DNA from: Pseudomonadota bacterium
GTDB taxonomy: Bacteria > Pseudomonadota > Alphaproteobacteria > Paracaedibacterales > CAIULA01
Reading direction: 5' to 3'
Assembly: GCA_021804455.1 (NCBI GenBank)
Contig: JAJZHT010000015.1
Coordinates: 1 to 13,556, forward strand
DNA: 13,556 bases
Shown here: one piece after another, positions 6,271 to 13,556 of the stretch
Layout: every line of letters begins with the position of its first letter
How positions within the stretch are numbered: position 1 is the first letter of the stretch
The notes under the pieces: model-generated
What the model was told of the DNA's origin: nothing
Databases searched by the model: none
Seen by the model: only the letters and a program-made list of their open reading frames with translations
Program-made: the position numbers and the translations under genes

Positions 6271-9200
6271 TTATAAAGACGCAAGAGATTGTGTAATTTG
6301 TAAAACACCTTTCAGACGGGCAGCCTCTGAGGGCCAATCTTGCATAAAGGCTAGTTTTTGGTCAGGGCGGATTTTGGGACAAAAAGTTTTGTAAATCGTT
6401 GGTGATTGCAAATACTGCATAAGTTTGTCGTGATGAGGAAACCCATTTTGATAGAAGGTTATAACCATTCCTTTCGGTCCAGCATCGATCTTTTCAATAT
6501 GGGCTCGCCGGCAGAGATCTTTCAATTCAATAAGAATTAAAAGGTTTTTAACTTCCACGGGTAAGGGGCCAAATCGATCCACCAATTCTGCTGCCAATTC
6601 ATCAAGGGTTGAACGATCTCGAAGGGCAGCCAAACGACGGTAAAGATTTAATCGTAATCCTAAATCAGCCACATAGGTTTCAGGAATTAGAATGGCGATT
6701 CCTAAATTAATTTGGGGTGTCCATTCTTCAACGTGGATGCCTTCTTGCTGATTGGCCTGTTCCGCGCGGGCCATGATGATGGCTTCTTGTAATAAGTGTT
6801 GATACAATTCAACACCAACTTCTTTAATGTGGCCGGATTGTTCTTCGCCGACTATATTACCAGCCCCCCGAATATCCATGTCATGGCTGGCAAGGCGGAA
6901 TCCCGCCCCCAATGTGTCCAGGCTTTGCATAACTTGCAGCCTTTTTTGCGCTGTTTCAGAAAGGGGCTGTTTTTCAGGTAAGGTTAGATAAGCATACCCT
7001 TGAACTTTCGAGCGTCCAACCCGTCCCCGCAATTGATAAAGTTGAGCCAAGCCAAACAAATCAGCACGGTGAACAATTAATGTGTTGGCAGTCGGGATAT
7101 CAATTCCTGATTCAATAATGTTGGTGGATAATAAAATGTGATAAGCCCCGTCATAGAAAGCTGTCATGACTTCTTCCAGTTGGGTGGCAGGCATTTGACC
7201 ATGAGCCACGGCAACTTTAAGTTCGGGCACGAGAGTTTTTAGTTTATTTTCCAAAAAGCTTAGATCTTCAAGGCGCGGGGAAACATAAAAGATCTGACCC
7301 CCCCGATGATATTCCCGTAAAAGTGCTTCTTGAATGGTAACAGCGTCAAAGGGCATGACAAAGGTTCGAACCGCCAACCGGTCTATGGGAGGTGTTGTTA
7401 TGACACTTAATTCTCGAACCCCTGTTAAGGCTAATTGTAGGGTTCTGGGAATGGGGGTCGCCGTCAGGGTTAAAACATGGACATCTTTTTTCAAAGCTTT
7501 TAGTTTTTCTTTTTGCTTGACGCCAAAATGTTGTTCTTCATCAACAATTAAAAGTCCTAAGTCATGGAATTGTATGGTGTTTGCCAGCAAAGCTTGAGTT
7601 GAGATGATAATATCAACTTTTCCCTCTGTAAGTTGTGCACGTATAGAATTGGCTTGTTGGGGGCTAACCAGACGTGATAATTGTTCAACACGATACGGAA
7701 AACCCTGAAAACGCTGTTGGAAGGTTTGATAATGTTGTCGACACAGTAAGGTTGTTGGTACAATAATGGCAACTTGTTTCCCGTTAGCCACAGCCGTATA
7801 GGCGGCTCTTAGAGCGACCTCGGTCTTGCCAAATCCAACATCCCCACAAACCAAACGATCCATAGGTTTTCCAGATGCTAAGTCAGCAAGGGTTTCCTCA
7901 ATAACCCGAAACTGATCTTCCGTTTCCTGATAGGGAAAACGGGCACAGAAAGCTTCAAATTCGCTGGATATTTTTTCCAACACAACGCCCTTGTGCAAAG
8001 ATCGCTCTGCGGCTAGACGAATAAGGTAGTCGGCGATGACACGCAATCGTTTTTTTACTTTAGCTTTGCGTAATTGCCAAGCTGAGGTTCCAAGTCTATC
8101 TAGGGAAGCAAGACTGCTGTCATCGCCATAGCGACTGATAAGATCGAGATTTTCAACCGGTAGAAAAAGCTTATCACCACCCTCATACAACAGACATAAA
8201 CAATCATGAGCCTTATGGTTAATGGTCAACGCTTCCAAGCCTAGATAACGACCGACGCCATGATCTTGGTGGACGACTAAATCCCCCACTGACAATTGCG
8301 AAGAATCCTGAAAAACAGCATTCTTCTTGTGTTTCATGGCTGTTTTACGAATAATTCGGTCACCTAACATATCTTGTTCTGTTAGGACCACTTGGTGAGG
8401 GGTTATGAACCCTTGTTCTAAAGAAGTTGTCACACTATAAACAATGTTGGAGTCGTTTTGATGATGGGGCCAATGTTGTACCGATAAAATCCTCTCTATC
8501 CCTTGATCACGAAGTAACGTTTCAAGCCGTTGACGTGACCCATCTGTATGGGCTGAGATAACTGTTTTCTGCCCTCTTTTTTGTGCTTGACTAAGGTATT
8601 GGCAAATTTGACTTAAAAACTGTTCAGGTTGATGTATCCGTGAGGCAGAAAAATCGGGTAGAAGACGCCCTCCACAATCATGATTGTTTTCGGTAACATA
8701 CGGACTTAGGATAAAAGTCGGGTAAGAATTATGAAAATGTTGCCATTCTTCGTCTGTCCAATAAAGGGATTCAGGTTCTAAAGGACGATAAGTTGTCTCG
8801 AGACCAATCGGATGAAGACGAATTTTATAAGCATCTATGATTTCTTGTTGACGATTGAAAAAAGCCTGGTCTGTTTGTTCCTCCTTGATGACCATAACCT
8901 TTCCAAGATAATCCTGAAGGGTTTCACATTTTTGATAAAATAAGGGCAACCAATGCTCCATCCCTGCATAATATCGGTGATGGGAGACAGATTCATAAAG
9001 AGGATCTTTCATAACCCCTTCTTTTGTCGCTCCAAACAAACTTCGATATCGTTGGCGAAATTCTTGAATCGTTTGGTTGTTTAAAAGGACCTCATGAACA
9101 GGATTCAGTTCAAATTCTTCCGCTACATTCAGGGTTTTTTGGGTTAAGACGTCAAAGGAACGTAAAGTATCCAAGACGTCATCAAAAAAATCCAGGCGTA

Positions 9201-9708
9201 AAGGGTTTTCTGTGGTTGTGGGAAAAATATCAAGGATGCTTCCGCGCACAGCATAATCGCCTGGCTCATAAACGGTTTCACAGCGACGAAATCCTTTTTG
9301 GGCTAAATCCTTTAAAAAGGTTTCGCGATGGATAGATTGACCGACTTTTAACGATAAAGATTCGCCTAACAAAGATAAGCGCGGTGGTAAGCGTTGAGTT
9401 AGCCCAGCAACAGAAGTGATGAAACAAAAGCGCCCACAGGATTGTAAAAGGGTTATCAAGGTTTGTAAACGTTGGGTTGTCACCTCTAAACTGGGGGAAA
9501 CGCGATCGTATGGGAGACAATCCCATCCTGGGAAAATCAAAGTTTGAATTTCAGGGTCTAGGCGCGATAATTGTTGTTGCAACGTGATAACGCGCTCTTC
9601 ACTGGTTGTTACCACCAATAAAGAATCTGTATGTTCTTGCCATATCTTTTGCAGAATAAAAGGTTGGTACCCCTGAGGAACTCCCCCGTAATGAACAGTC
9701 CGGATCAT
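6271..9708 (-). CDS. mfd: Mfd transcription-repair coupling factor
   Basis: Mfd removes RNA polymerase stalled at DNA lesions and recruits UvrA to start nucleotide excision repair. At 1145 residues it is almost the length of E. coli Mfd. The N-terminal UvrB-like region covers roughly 1-350 (FPGWDCLPYDRVSP at 59-72; YEPGDYAVRGSILDIFP, 147-163). The CarD-like RNA polymerase-interacting domain starts at LSVGDLVVHQDHGVGRYLG (472-490). The helicase motor has Walker A GDVGFGKTE (622-630), DEEQ (723-726), TATPIPRTL (749-757), STNIIESGIDIP (861-872) and QLRGRVGRS (892-900). The translocation motif region is MDIRGAGNIVGEEQSG (944-959). The C-terminal TRCF domain follows to the end. All key residues are present. 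AGGA, overlapping the accA stop codon, lies 7 nt before the ATG, so mfd is probably translated from an accA-mfd message. Confidence 0.98.
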   Translation of the reverse strand: MIRTVHYGGVPQGYQPFILQKIWQEHTDSLLVVTTSEERVITLQQQLSRLDPEIQTLIFPGWDCLPYDRVSPSLEVTTQRLQTLITLLQSCGRFCFITSVAGLTQRLPPRLSLLGESLSLKVGQSIHRETFLKDLAQKGFRRCETVYEPGDYAVRGSILDIFPTTTENPLRLDFFDDVLDTLRSFDVLTQKTLNVAEEFELNPVHEVLLNNQTIQEFRQRYRSLFGATKEGVMKDPLYESVSHHRYYAGMEHWLPLFYQKCETLQDYLGKVMVIKEEQTDQAFFNRQQEIIDAYKIRLHPIGLETTYRPLEPESLYWTDEEWQHFHNSYPTFILSPYVTENNHDCGGRLLPDFSASRIHQPEQFLSQICQYLSQAQKRGQKTVISAHTDGSRQRLETLLRDQGIERILSVQHWPHHQNDSNIVYSVTTSLEQGFITPHQVVLTEQDMLGDRIIRKTAMKHKKNAVFQDSSQLSVGDLVVHQDHGVGRYLGLEALTINHKAHDCLCLLYEGGDKLFLPVENLDLISRYGDDSSLASLDRLGTSAWQLRKAKVKKRLRVIADYLIRLAAERSLHKGVVLEKISSEFEAFCARFPYQETEDQFRVIEETLADLASGKPMDRLVCGDVGFGKTEVALRAAYTAVANGKQVAIIVPTTLLCRQHYQTFQQRFQGFPYRVEQLSRLVSPQQANSIRAQLTEGKVDIIISTQALLANTIQFHDLGLLIVDEEQHFGVKQKEKLKALKKDVHVLTLTATPIPRTLQLALTGVRELSVITTPPIDRLAVRTFVMPFDAVTIQEALLREYHRGGQIFYVSPRLEDLSFLENKLKTLVPELKVAVAHGQMPATQLEEVMTAFYDGAYHILLSTNIIESGIDIPTANTLIVHRADLFGLAQLYQLRGRVGRSKVQGYAYLTLPEKQPLSETAQKRLQVMQSLDTLGAGFRLASHDMDIRGAGNIVGEEQSGHIKEVGVELYQHLLQEAIIMARAEQANQQEGIHVEEWTPQINLGIAILIPETYVADLGLRLNLYRRLAALRDRSTLDELAAELVDRFGPLPVEVKNLLILIELKDLCRRAHIEKIDAGPKGMVITFYQNGFPHHDKLMQYLQSPTIYKTFCPKIRPDQKLAFMQDWPSEAARLKGVLQITQSLASL

Positions 9709-9716
9709 GGTTTTTC

Positions 9717-10670
9717 CTAGGACAAATTATTTCCAATTTTTAAATATTTTTGACGACGATGTTCAACAAGCTTATGATACTCTTTTTTCAAAAGAGCTTT
9801 TAGGGCTTGGTCCAAAGCTTCTTTGACATGGTTTATAACCTGTTTGGGATAGCGATGAGCCGCACCTATAGGCTCTGAGATGATTTTGTCAATAACGCCG
9901 AATTGTAATAAATCCTGGGCTGTTAAACGTTGGGCTTCGGCGGCATCAGAAGCTTTTGTAGCACTACGCCACAGAATGGACGCACAACCCTCTGGTGAAA
10001 TAACGGAATAGACAGCATGTTCCAACATAAGGACTGTGTTGGCTGCCGCAATGGCAATGGCTCCTCCCGAACCTCCTTCGCCAATGATTACACTGACTAG
10101 GGGGACTTTGACTTTAAGACATGTTTCAATACACCGAGCAATGGCTTCCGCTTGTCCTCGTTCCTCAGCATCAATGCCGGGATAGGCCCCTGCTGTATCG
10201 ACGAAAGTTACAATAGGAATTCCAAAACGATCCGCTAACTCCATAAGGCGTATAGCCTTGCGGTATCCTTCGGGTTTAGCCATGCCAAAATTATGCTTTA
10301 GGCGTGATTCAGTATCGGAACCCTTTTGTTGACCAATAACCATAACGACGTTTCCCATAAAGAAACCTAAACCTCCCACGATGGCGTTGTCGTTGGCAAA
10401 GGCACGATCACCGGCTAAAGGCGTAAAATCTTCGATCAAATCCTCTAGATAATCAAAAAACTTAGGTCGGTCAGGATGCCGGGCGACTTGAACTTTTTGC
10501 CAAGGTGTTAAATTTTTATAGGTTTGCTGCAAAAGGCGATCTGCGGAAGTCTGCAAGCTGGAAACCTCTTTTGCAATATTCAAGTCATCAGTATTGGCCA
10601 GATGCCTTAATTCTTCAATTTTACTTTCCAACTCGGCAATTGGACGTTCAAAATCTAGAAATTTTGTCAT
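9717..10670 (-). CDS. accA: AccA, acetyl-CoA carboxylase carboxyltransferase subunit alpha
   Basis: AccA works with AccD to move the carboxyl group from carboxybiotin to acetyl-CoA, giving malonyl-CoA for fatty acid synthesis in the cytoplasm. Its 317 residues compare with 319 in E. coli. Family blocks include the N-terminal helical ELESKIEELR (13-22), QVARHPDRP (61-69), PEGYRKA (133-139), FVDTAGAYPGIDAEERGQAEA (about 156-176), IGEGGSGGAIAIA (196-208) and SPEGCASILW (225-234). The start at 10670 gives the expected family N-terminus; AGGA lies 14 nt upstream, which is rather distant. mfd starts 8 bp downstream. accD is not in the window, which is usual. Confidence 0.98.
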   Translation of the reverse strand: MTKFLDFERPIAELESKIEELRHLANTDDLNIAKEVSSLQTSADRLLQQTYKNLTPWQKVQVARHPDRPKFFDYLEDLIEDFTPLAGDRAFANDNAIVGGLGFFMGNVVMVIGQQKGSDTESRLKHNFGMAKPEGYRKAIRLMELADRFGIPIVTFVDTAGAYPGIDAEERGQAEAIARCIETCLKVKVPLVSVIIGEGGSGGAIAIAAANTVLMLEHAVYSVISPEGCASILWRSATKASDAAEAQRLTAQDLLQFGVIDKIISEPIGAAHRYPKQVINHVKEALDQALKALLKKEYHKLVEHRRQKYLKIGNNLS

Positions 10671-10815
10671 AATCAGGCATACAATCCTAAAGGTTTCATG
10701 TTACCCTTCGTTTCTAAGATGTTCAGAAGAACAAAGCAAGTATTGTTTGAAAGGGGATACTCTTTTGATAGATATATGTTGGTGTATTTTGTCATAATGG
10801 TTACCAAAGAGGTTC

Positions 10816-12174
10816 TTAGGAAGCGGGTGTCACGGATTCCAACCTTTCATCAGACGCAGAAGGAATATGTCCGGTCTCCTTTTCGAGCCGTTGAAAATAG
10901 GCAATGCTTCTTAAAAATACGAGGCAGATCGGAATCGTAATAAAAAGAAGGCCCCAGTGATGAAACCATTTTGTTAAGTAAACGATTCCAAAAGACGTAA
11001 TGATGTAAGTAAGAGCGCGTGAAGAGGCGTAAATTAAACTGCTGGCTGTAAAACGCCTGTAAACGGGAAGCCTTTTGATGAAAATATATTGGGCAGGAAA
11101 ATCATTCAGGCTGAGAGTTAAGATTAAAGCCTGTAAAATAAATATACATAAGGGACTGCTGCTAAGGGATAACCAAGCCGGGACCAAAGCCATAAGAGCA
11201 AGGTAAAAATACCCTTTAATCTTCAAAATTTTTAAAGGGTTAATATAATAACTCATAAGGGCTAAAATGATACCTTGCACGATAGGCACAAATGTTAGGC
11301 TGAAATTATGAAGGATGATATCCTCTGATGAGTAGCCAAAGACTTCTTTAAGGATGGGGTTAAAATAAAAATAAGCCAGATAAAAGGAAAGAGGCCAGCC
11401 GCAATTGATGAAAAAGTAACTTAATAACGTTTGGATAGGAATTTTATCTTTAGCCATTTTTTGGCTGGTTTGTAAGATGGCTTTGGCTTGTTGGGGGTGT
11501 TTCTTGTAATAAGTATCGAGATCAATCTTAATCTTTCTTTTCATGTCGACAAATTCGGGAGTTTCACGCAAACGTGTTCGTGCAACCGATCCGACCAAAG
11601 CAACACAAGCACCAACCCAAAAAGCAATACGCCAATTAAAACCATGTTGGGTTGTTAAGGCTGCTACACCCAAGGCGGCAGTTCCCCCAAAGGCTGAAGC
11701 CAGACTGACAAAAGAAACAGTTACGTAGCCGGTTGGAGGTGTGGTGATTTCTGTAACATAAATTTGGGCCCCTATGATTTCGCCCATAGAGGATAATCCC
11801 TGAATAATACGACAAATAGTTACAATCCAGGCCGCTGCAATTCCTATTTGAGCATACGTGGGTAAGTTGGCCATAATAATGCAGGAAACCGCCATCATCA
11901 TAGTTGTGATAATGACGGTTGTTTTCCTTCCAATTTGGTCGCCAATATAACCAAAAACTAAGGCTCCAAAAGGCCTTAAGACGTAGGTAGAGCAAAAGGC
12001 AAAAGCTGCGATTAAAGAAGCTGTATGGGGATCGGTTTTGGGAAAAAAGAGCTCGTTCAAAAGAACGGCCATATGCACATACAACATAAGATCAAAATAT
12101 TCAAGGAATGTACCAATTTGTAGAAGACCCACGGCTTCACGTTGGTCTCTACTGAGAGATGAAATAAAATTCAT
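10816..12174 (-). CDS. MHS-family MFS transporter, ProP-like
   Basis: This 452-residue inner-membrane protein has about twelve hydrophobic segments and the marks of the metabolite:H+ symporter branch of the major facilitator superfamily, which includes ProP and KgtP. Visible motifs are GTFLEYFDLMLY (21-32) at the first helix, the MFS loop GYIGDQIGRK (75-84), RIIQGLSSMGEIIGAQIY (122-139) and RLRETPEFVDMK (201-212) at the start of the central loop. That loop runs to about residue 245 and is rich in lysine. The substrate cannot be told from sequence; proline/betaine, dicarboxylates or other metabolites are all possible. AAGGA lies 6 nt before the ATG at 12174. It is flanked by gaps of 145 bp (to accA) and 118 bp (from the acyltransferase), so it may have its own promoter. 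ProP-like paralogues are common in intracellular alphaproteobacteria. Confidence 0.9.
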   Translation of the reverse strand: MNFISSLSRDQREAVGLLQIGTFLEYFDLMLYVHMAVLLNELFFPKTDPHTASLIAAFAFCSTYVLRPFGALVFGYIGDQIGRKTTVIITTMMMAVSCIIMANLPTYAQIGIAAAWIVTICRIIQGLSSMGEIIGAQIYVTEITTPPTGYVTVSFVSLASAFGGTAALGVAALTTQHGFNWRIAFWVGACVALVGSVARTRLRETPEFVDMKRKIKIDLDTYYKKHPQQAKAILQTSQKMAKDKIPIQTLLSYFFINCGWPLSFYLAYFYFNPILKEVFGYSSEDIILHNFSLTFVPIVQGIILALMSYYINPLKILKIKGYFYLALMALVPAWLSLSSSPLCIFILQALILTLSLNDFPAQYIFIKRLPVYRRFTASSLIYASSRALTYIITSFGIVYLTKWFHHWGLLFITIPICLVFLRSIAYFQRLEKETGHIPSASDERLESVTPAS

Positions 12175-12233
12175 AAAAGATCCTTAAAATAAATCCATTT
12201 TTTTGTTGTTGAATTTAATCACCGTATCCTTTG

Positions 12234-12261
12234 TAAATTAAAACCCTTCTTTTAGGGAAGG
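12234..12261 (-). terminator. Weak candidate terminator after the DUF374 gene
   Basis: Read on the minus strand, CCTTC (12261-12257) and GAAGG (12249-12245) form a 5-bp stem with a 7-nt loop. It is followed by GTTTTAATTT. The position, 31 bp downstream of the acyltransferase stop, is right for an intrinsic terminator. The stem is short and the T-run is interrupted, so this is only a candidate. Confidence 0.3.
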
Positions 12262-12292
12262 CGAACATCGCTTTATTTTCTTCTTTCTTTTT

Positions 12293-12973
12293 TCAAAAAT
12301 GATTTTTGACTTGTTCATCGGCCTGTTGAGTGATTTTGTCCAATTCTATTTTTAGTAAAATTCTTGCTTTTTCTGTGGTTTCGGAATCGGTAGGATAGGG
12401 AACGGGCGTGCCAACTATAAAAGCTCCTTGAGTAAAGGGCAGGGGAAAGTGAAAACGATCCCAAGTTTTAAGAATTCTTCGACGGCGCGTGGCGTAGCTT
12501 ACCGGGATTAAGTCAGCTTGTAACCACTTTGATAAAGTAACGGTTCCAGGGGATACAGTGGTCGTAGGCCCACGAGGGCCATCAGGGGTAATGCCGATAA
12601 TCCCACCCGTGCTGGAAAAATGTATCAAATGACGTACAGCTTTGGCTCCCCCGCGGGTTGTTGAACCCTTGGTGTGTTGAATATGAAAATGTTTTAAAAC
12701 TTTGGCTATGAGAGCGCCATCGCCGTGTTCTGATAGCAACATAGTGAAGGGTTTGGACCATTGCCACGCCAGAGGCAACATCATTAAACGACCGTGCCAA
12801 AAACATATGATAAAAGGCTTTTGTTGTTCAATGTATTGGCAAAGGATCGATCGGTTACTATAGCTCCATCGACTGGTTCGATAGACCGATTGAATATAAA
12901 AATACCCTATCCAACCTAAGAGGGATTGTACTCCATCCGATCGTAAAACTTTTTTGAAAAACTCTTTTACCAT
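12293..12973 (-). CDS. DUF374 lysophospholipid acyltransferase-family protein (LpxJ-like candidate)
   Basis: The 226-residue protein belongs to the DUF374 branch of the acyltransferase superfamily. Its blocks are CFWHGRLMMLP (57-67), LLSEHGDGALIA (79-90), KGSTTRGGAKAVRHL (102-116), GITPDGPRGP (127-136) and TWDRFHFPLPF (170-180), followed by a typical end pattern. DUF374 members include LpxJ, a secondary lipid A acyltransferase described in epsilonproteobacteria, so attachment of a secondary acyl chain to Kdo-lipid A is a reasonable guess here. The family is broad, however, and phospholipid acylation is possible. A hydrophobic N-terminal stretch (about 15-30) suggests membrane association. TAGG lies about 10 nt before the ATG at 12973. 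It is divergent from infC across 247 bp and upstream of the ProP-like gene in the same direction. Confidence 0.88.
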   Translation of the reverse strand: MVKEFFKKVLRSDGVQSLLGWIGYFYIQSVYRTSRWSYSNRSILCQYIEQQKPFIICFWHGRLMMLPLAWQWSKPFTMLLSEHGDGALIAKVLKHFHIQHTKGSTTRGGAKAVRHLIHFSSTGGIIGITPDGPRGPTTTVSPGTVTLSKWLQADLIPVSYATRRRRILKTWDRFHFPLPFTQGAFIVGTPVPYPTDSETTEKARILLKIELDKITQQADEQVKNHF

Positions 12974-13220
12974 TCAATATTACCTACCAGTTTCTTTTGG
13001 CTGTGTATAGCTGGAATGCTGTGAAGGGACGTCAGGGTCTTGTTTTCTGATCTTGGGCGCCTGTTGGCTTTATGTAAACTTGGCTCTGGGAAGTTGTGTT
13101 CTGTGTTCTTCCTTTTATGGTGATTCAGATCTCAAAAGATTTGTTGTCTATCGCACCTGGACCTTTTGCGAAATTCTTGCTAAAAAAGGAGAAATATTTG
13201 TGAATTGAAGGAGAAGTCAT
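12974..13220. promoter_or_regulatory. Divergent spacer and infC leader
   Basis: This 247-bp stretch separates the DUF374 start from infC and must hold promoters for both. I could not fix a convincing -35/-10 pair for either. A frame from 13011 to the TGA at 13206 is open in the infC register but lacks ATG and matches nothing known. thrS, the usual gene before infC in many bacteria, is not here. The last 35 bp contain two Shine-Dalgarno sequences, AAGGAG at 13186-13191 and again at 13208-13213. Confidence 0.4.
13200..13208 (+). promoter_or_regulatory. Two-codon leader ORF (GTG AAT TGA) directly before infC
   Basis: AAGGAG at 13186-13191 is followed after 8 nt by GTG AAT TGA. This is an ideally spaced start with an immediate stop, in the same frame as infC. 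The second AAGGAG, which serves infC, starts on the last base of this TGA. The arrangement could let ribosomes terminate and re-initiate at infC, or it may be a duplicated ribosome-binding site with no function. The spacing is seen; any regulatory role is inference. Confidence 0.35.
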
Positions 13221-13556
13221 ATAGCCCGTTTGCAAACCGATTGGCAAAATAACCGTGAAGCCCCCAAACAAGATGGGCCACGTGTTAACCAAGAAATTAC
13301 GGCTCAACGTGTTCGTCTTGTTGATGCGAATGGAGAGATGGTCGGAGTGGTTACTCGCCAAGAAGCTCTGCAAAGAGCTGTTGAGGCAGGTCTAGATTTG
13401 GTAGAGGTTTCTCCCAACGCGGATCCACCCGTTTGTAAAATTCTCGATTATGGCAAGTTCAAATATGAACAACAAAAAAAGAAAGCCGAAGCAAAAAAGA
13501 AACAAAAAGTTATCGAAATTAAAGAAGTTCAGATGCGTCCTATGATCGACGATAAT
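13221..13556 (+). CDS. infC: Translation initiation factor IF-3 with a non-canonical ATA start (runs off the right edge)
   Basis: IF-3 binds the 30S subunit, checks start codon pairing and blocks early 50S joining. The 112 codons in view give the N-terminal domain ([14 protein letters not shown], 22-35; GVVTRQEAL, 42-50; [25 protein letters not shown], 56-80), the lysine-rich linker (about 81-97) and the start of the C-terminal domain ([13 protein letters not shown], 100-112). In frame, a TGA stands at 13206. Between it and the conserved region there is no ATG or GTG; the only TTG, at 13230, lies 16 nt after the Shine-Dalgarno. ATA at 13221 lies 7 nt after AAGGAG and begins I-A-R, matching the M-A-R start common in alphaproteobacterial IF-3. 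Rare infC start codons (AUU in E. coli) are known to give autoregulation by IF-3 itself. The C-terminal domain is outside the window. Confidence 0.93.
   Translation, partial: MARLQTDWQNNREAPKQDGPRVNQEITAQRVRLVDANGEMVGVVTRQEALQRAVEAGLDLVEVSPNADPPVCKILDYGKFKYEQQKKKAEAKKKQKVIEIKEVQMRPMIDDN

Noticed and set aside
6255..6280. Possible bidirectional terminator between the convergent ends of the 540-residue protein gene and mfd (GTCTT... and ...AAAGAC).
   Set aside because: The stem needs a bulge and is AT-rich with only weak T-runs. It is too poor to list, although a terminator is expected here.
10673..10795. 40-codon minus-strand ORF between the MFS gene and accA, beginning with ATGACAAAAT much like accA (ATGACAAAAT).
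   Set aside because: It has no good Shine-Dalgarno, no recognisable sequence and ends just before accA. The shared ten bases with the accA start are the only hint and are too little to call a gene or a duplication.
13011..13208. Open frame upstream of and in register with infC.
   Set aside because: It has no ATG and no family resemblance, and it does not look like a ThrS C-terminus. The only well-spaced start in it is the GTG two codons before its stop.
13125..13373. 82-codon minus-strand ORF across the infC start.
   Set aside because: The opposite strand clearly encodes IF-3 with conserved blocks; this is a shadow frame.
1..13556. CRISPR arrays, tRNA or rRNA genes, insertion sequences, phage genes.
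   Set aside because: I saw no regularly spaced repeats, no cloverleaf-like GC-rich segments with a CCA or T-arm signature, and no transposase or integrase frames in the window.

Overview
The window looks like chromosomal DNA of an AT-rich alphaproteobacterium, plausibly from a host-associated lineage such as the Holosporales or Rickettsiales. The points behind this are LpxI rather than LpxH for the lipid A pyrophosphatase step, an alphaproteobacterial-style lytic transglycosylase, a ProP-type transporter of the kind common in intracellular alphaproteobacteria, a large unrecognised exported protein, and low overall GC. The lineage is an inference from gene content; no rRNA or other placement marker was seen.

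Layout. At the left edge, on the minus strand, rseP (site-2 protease) is followed after 2 bp by the first 51 codons of bamA (signal peptide and start of POTRA 1). A gene-poor stretch of about 640 bp follows. It holds a GC-rich compound palindrome, a perfect 15-bp inverted repeat, and a doubtful 55-codon ORF running across both. Then lpxI and lpxB lie on the plus strand and overlap the 3' end of a convergent secreted SLT-type lytic transglycosylase gene by 50 bp. Divergent from the transglycosylase, across a 103-bp spacer with a 16-bp AT palindrome, is a 540-residue exported protein of unknown function. It carries a DSD (DxD-type) motif in a context that suggests a nucleotide-sugar glycosyltransferase fold.

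The right half is a minus-strand run (listed right to left): a DUF374/LpxJ-type acyltransferase, an MHS-family (ProP-like) MFS transporter, accA, and mfd. The last two are 8 bp apart and look co-transcribed. At the right edge, on the plus strand, infC begins. It has no ATG, GTG or TTG at its expected start. A strong Shine-Dalgarno sits 7 nt before an ATA codon that aligns with the usual 'M-A-R' start. A second Shine-Dalgarno just upstream serves a two-codon ORF (GTG AAT TGA).

Theme. Much of the window serves the envelope: outer-membrane assembly (bamA, rseP), lipid A (lpxI, lpxB, possibly the DUF374 acyltransferase), fatty-acid precursor supply (accA) and peptidoglycan cleavage (the transglycosylase). 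The usual alphaproteobacterial order rseP-bamA-lpxD-fabZ-lpxA-lpxI-lpxB is broken here, with lpxI-lpxB lying upstream of rseP in the opposite orientation. The most noteworthy items are the infC start and leader, the unrecognised exported protein, and the palindrome-rich spacer at the apparent rearrangement point.
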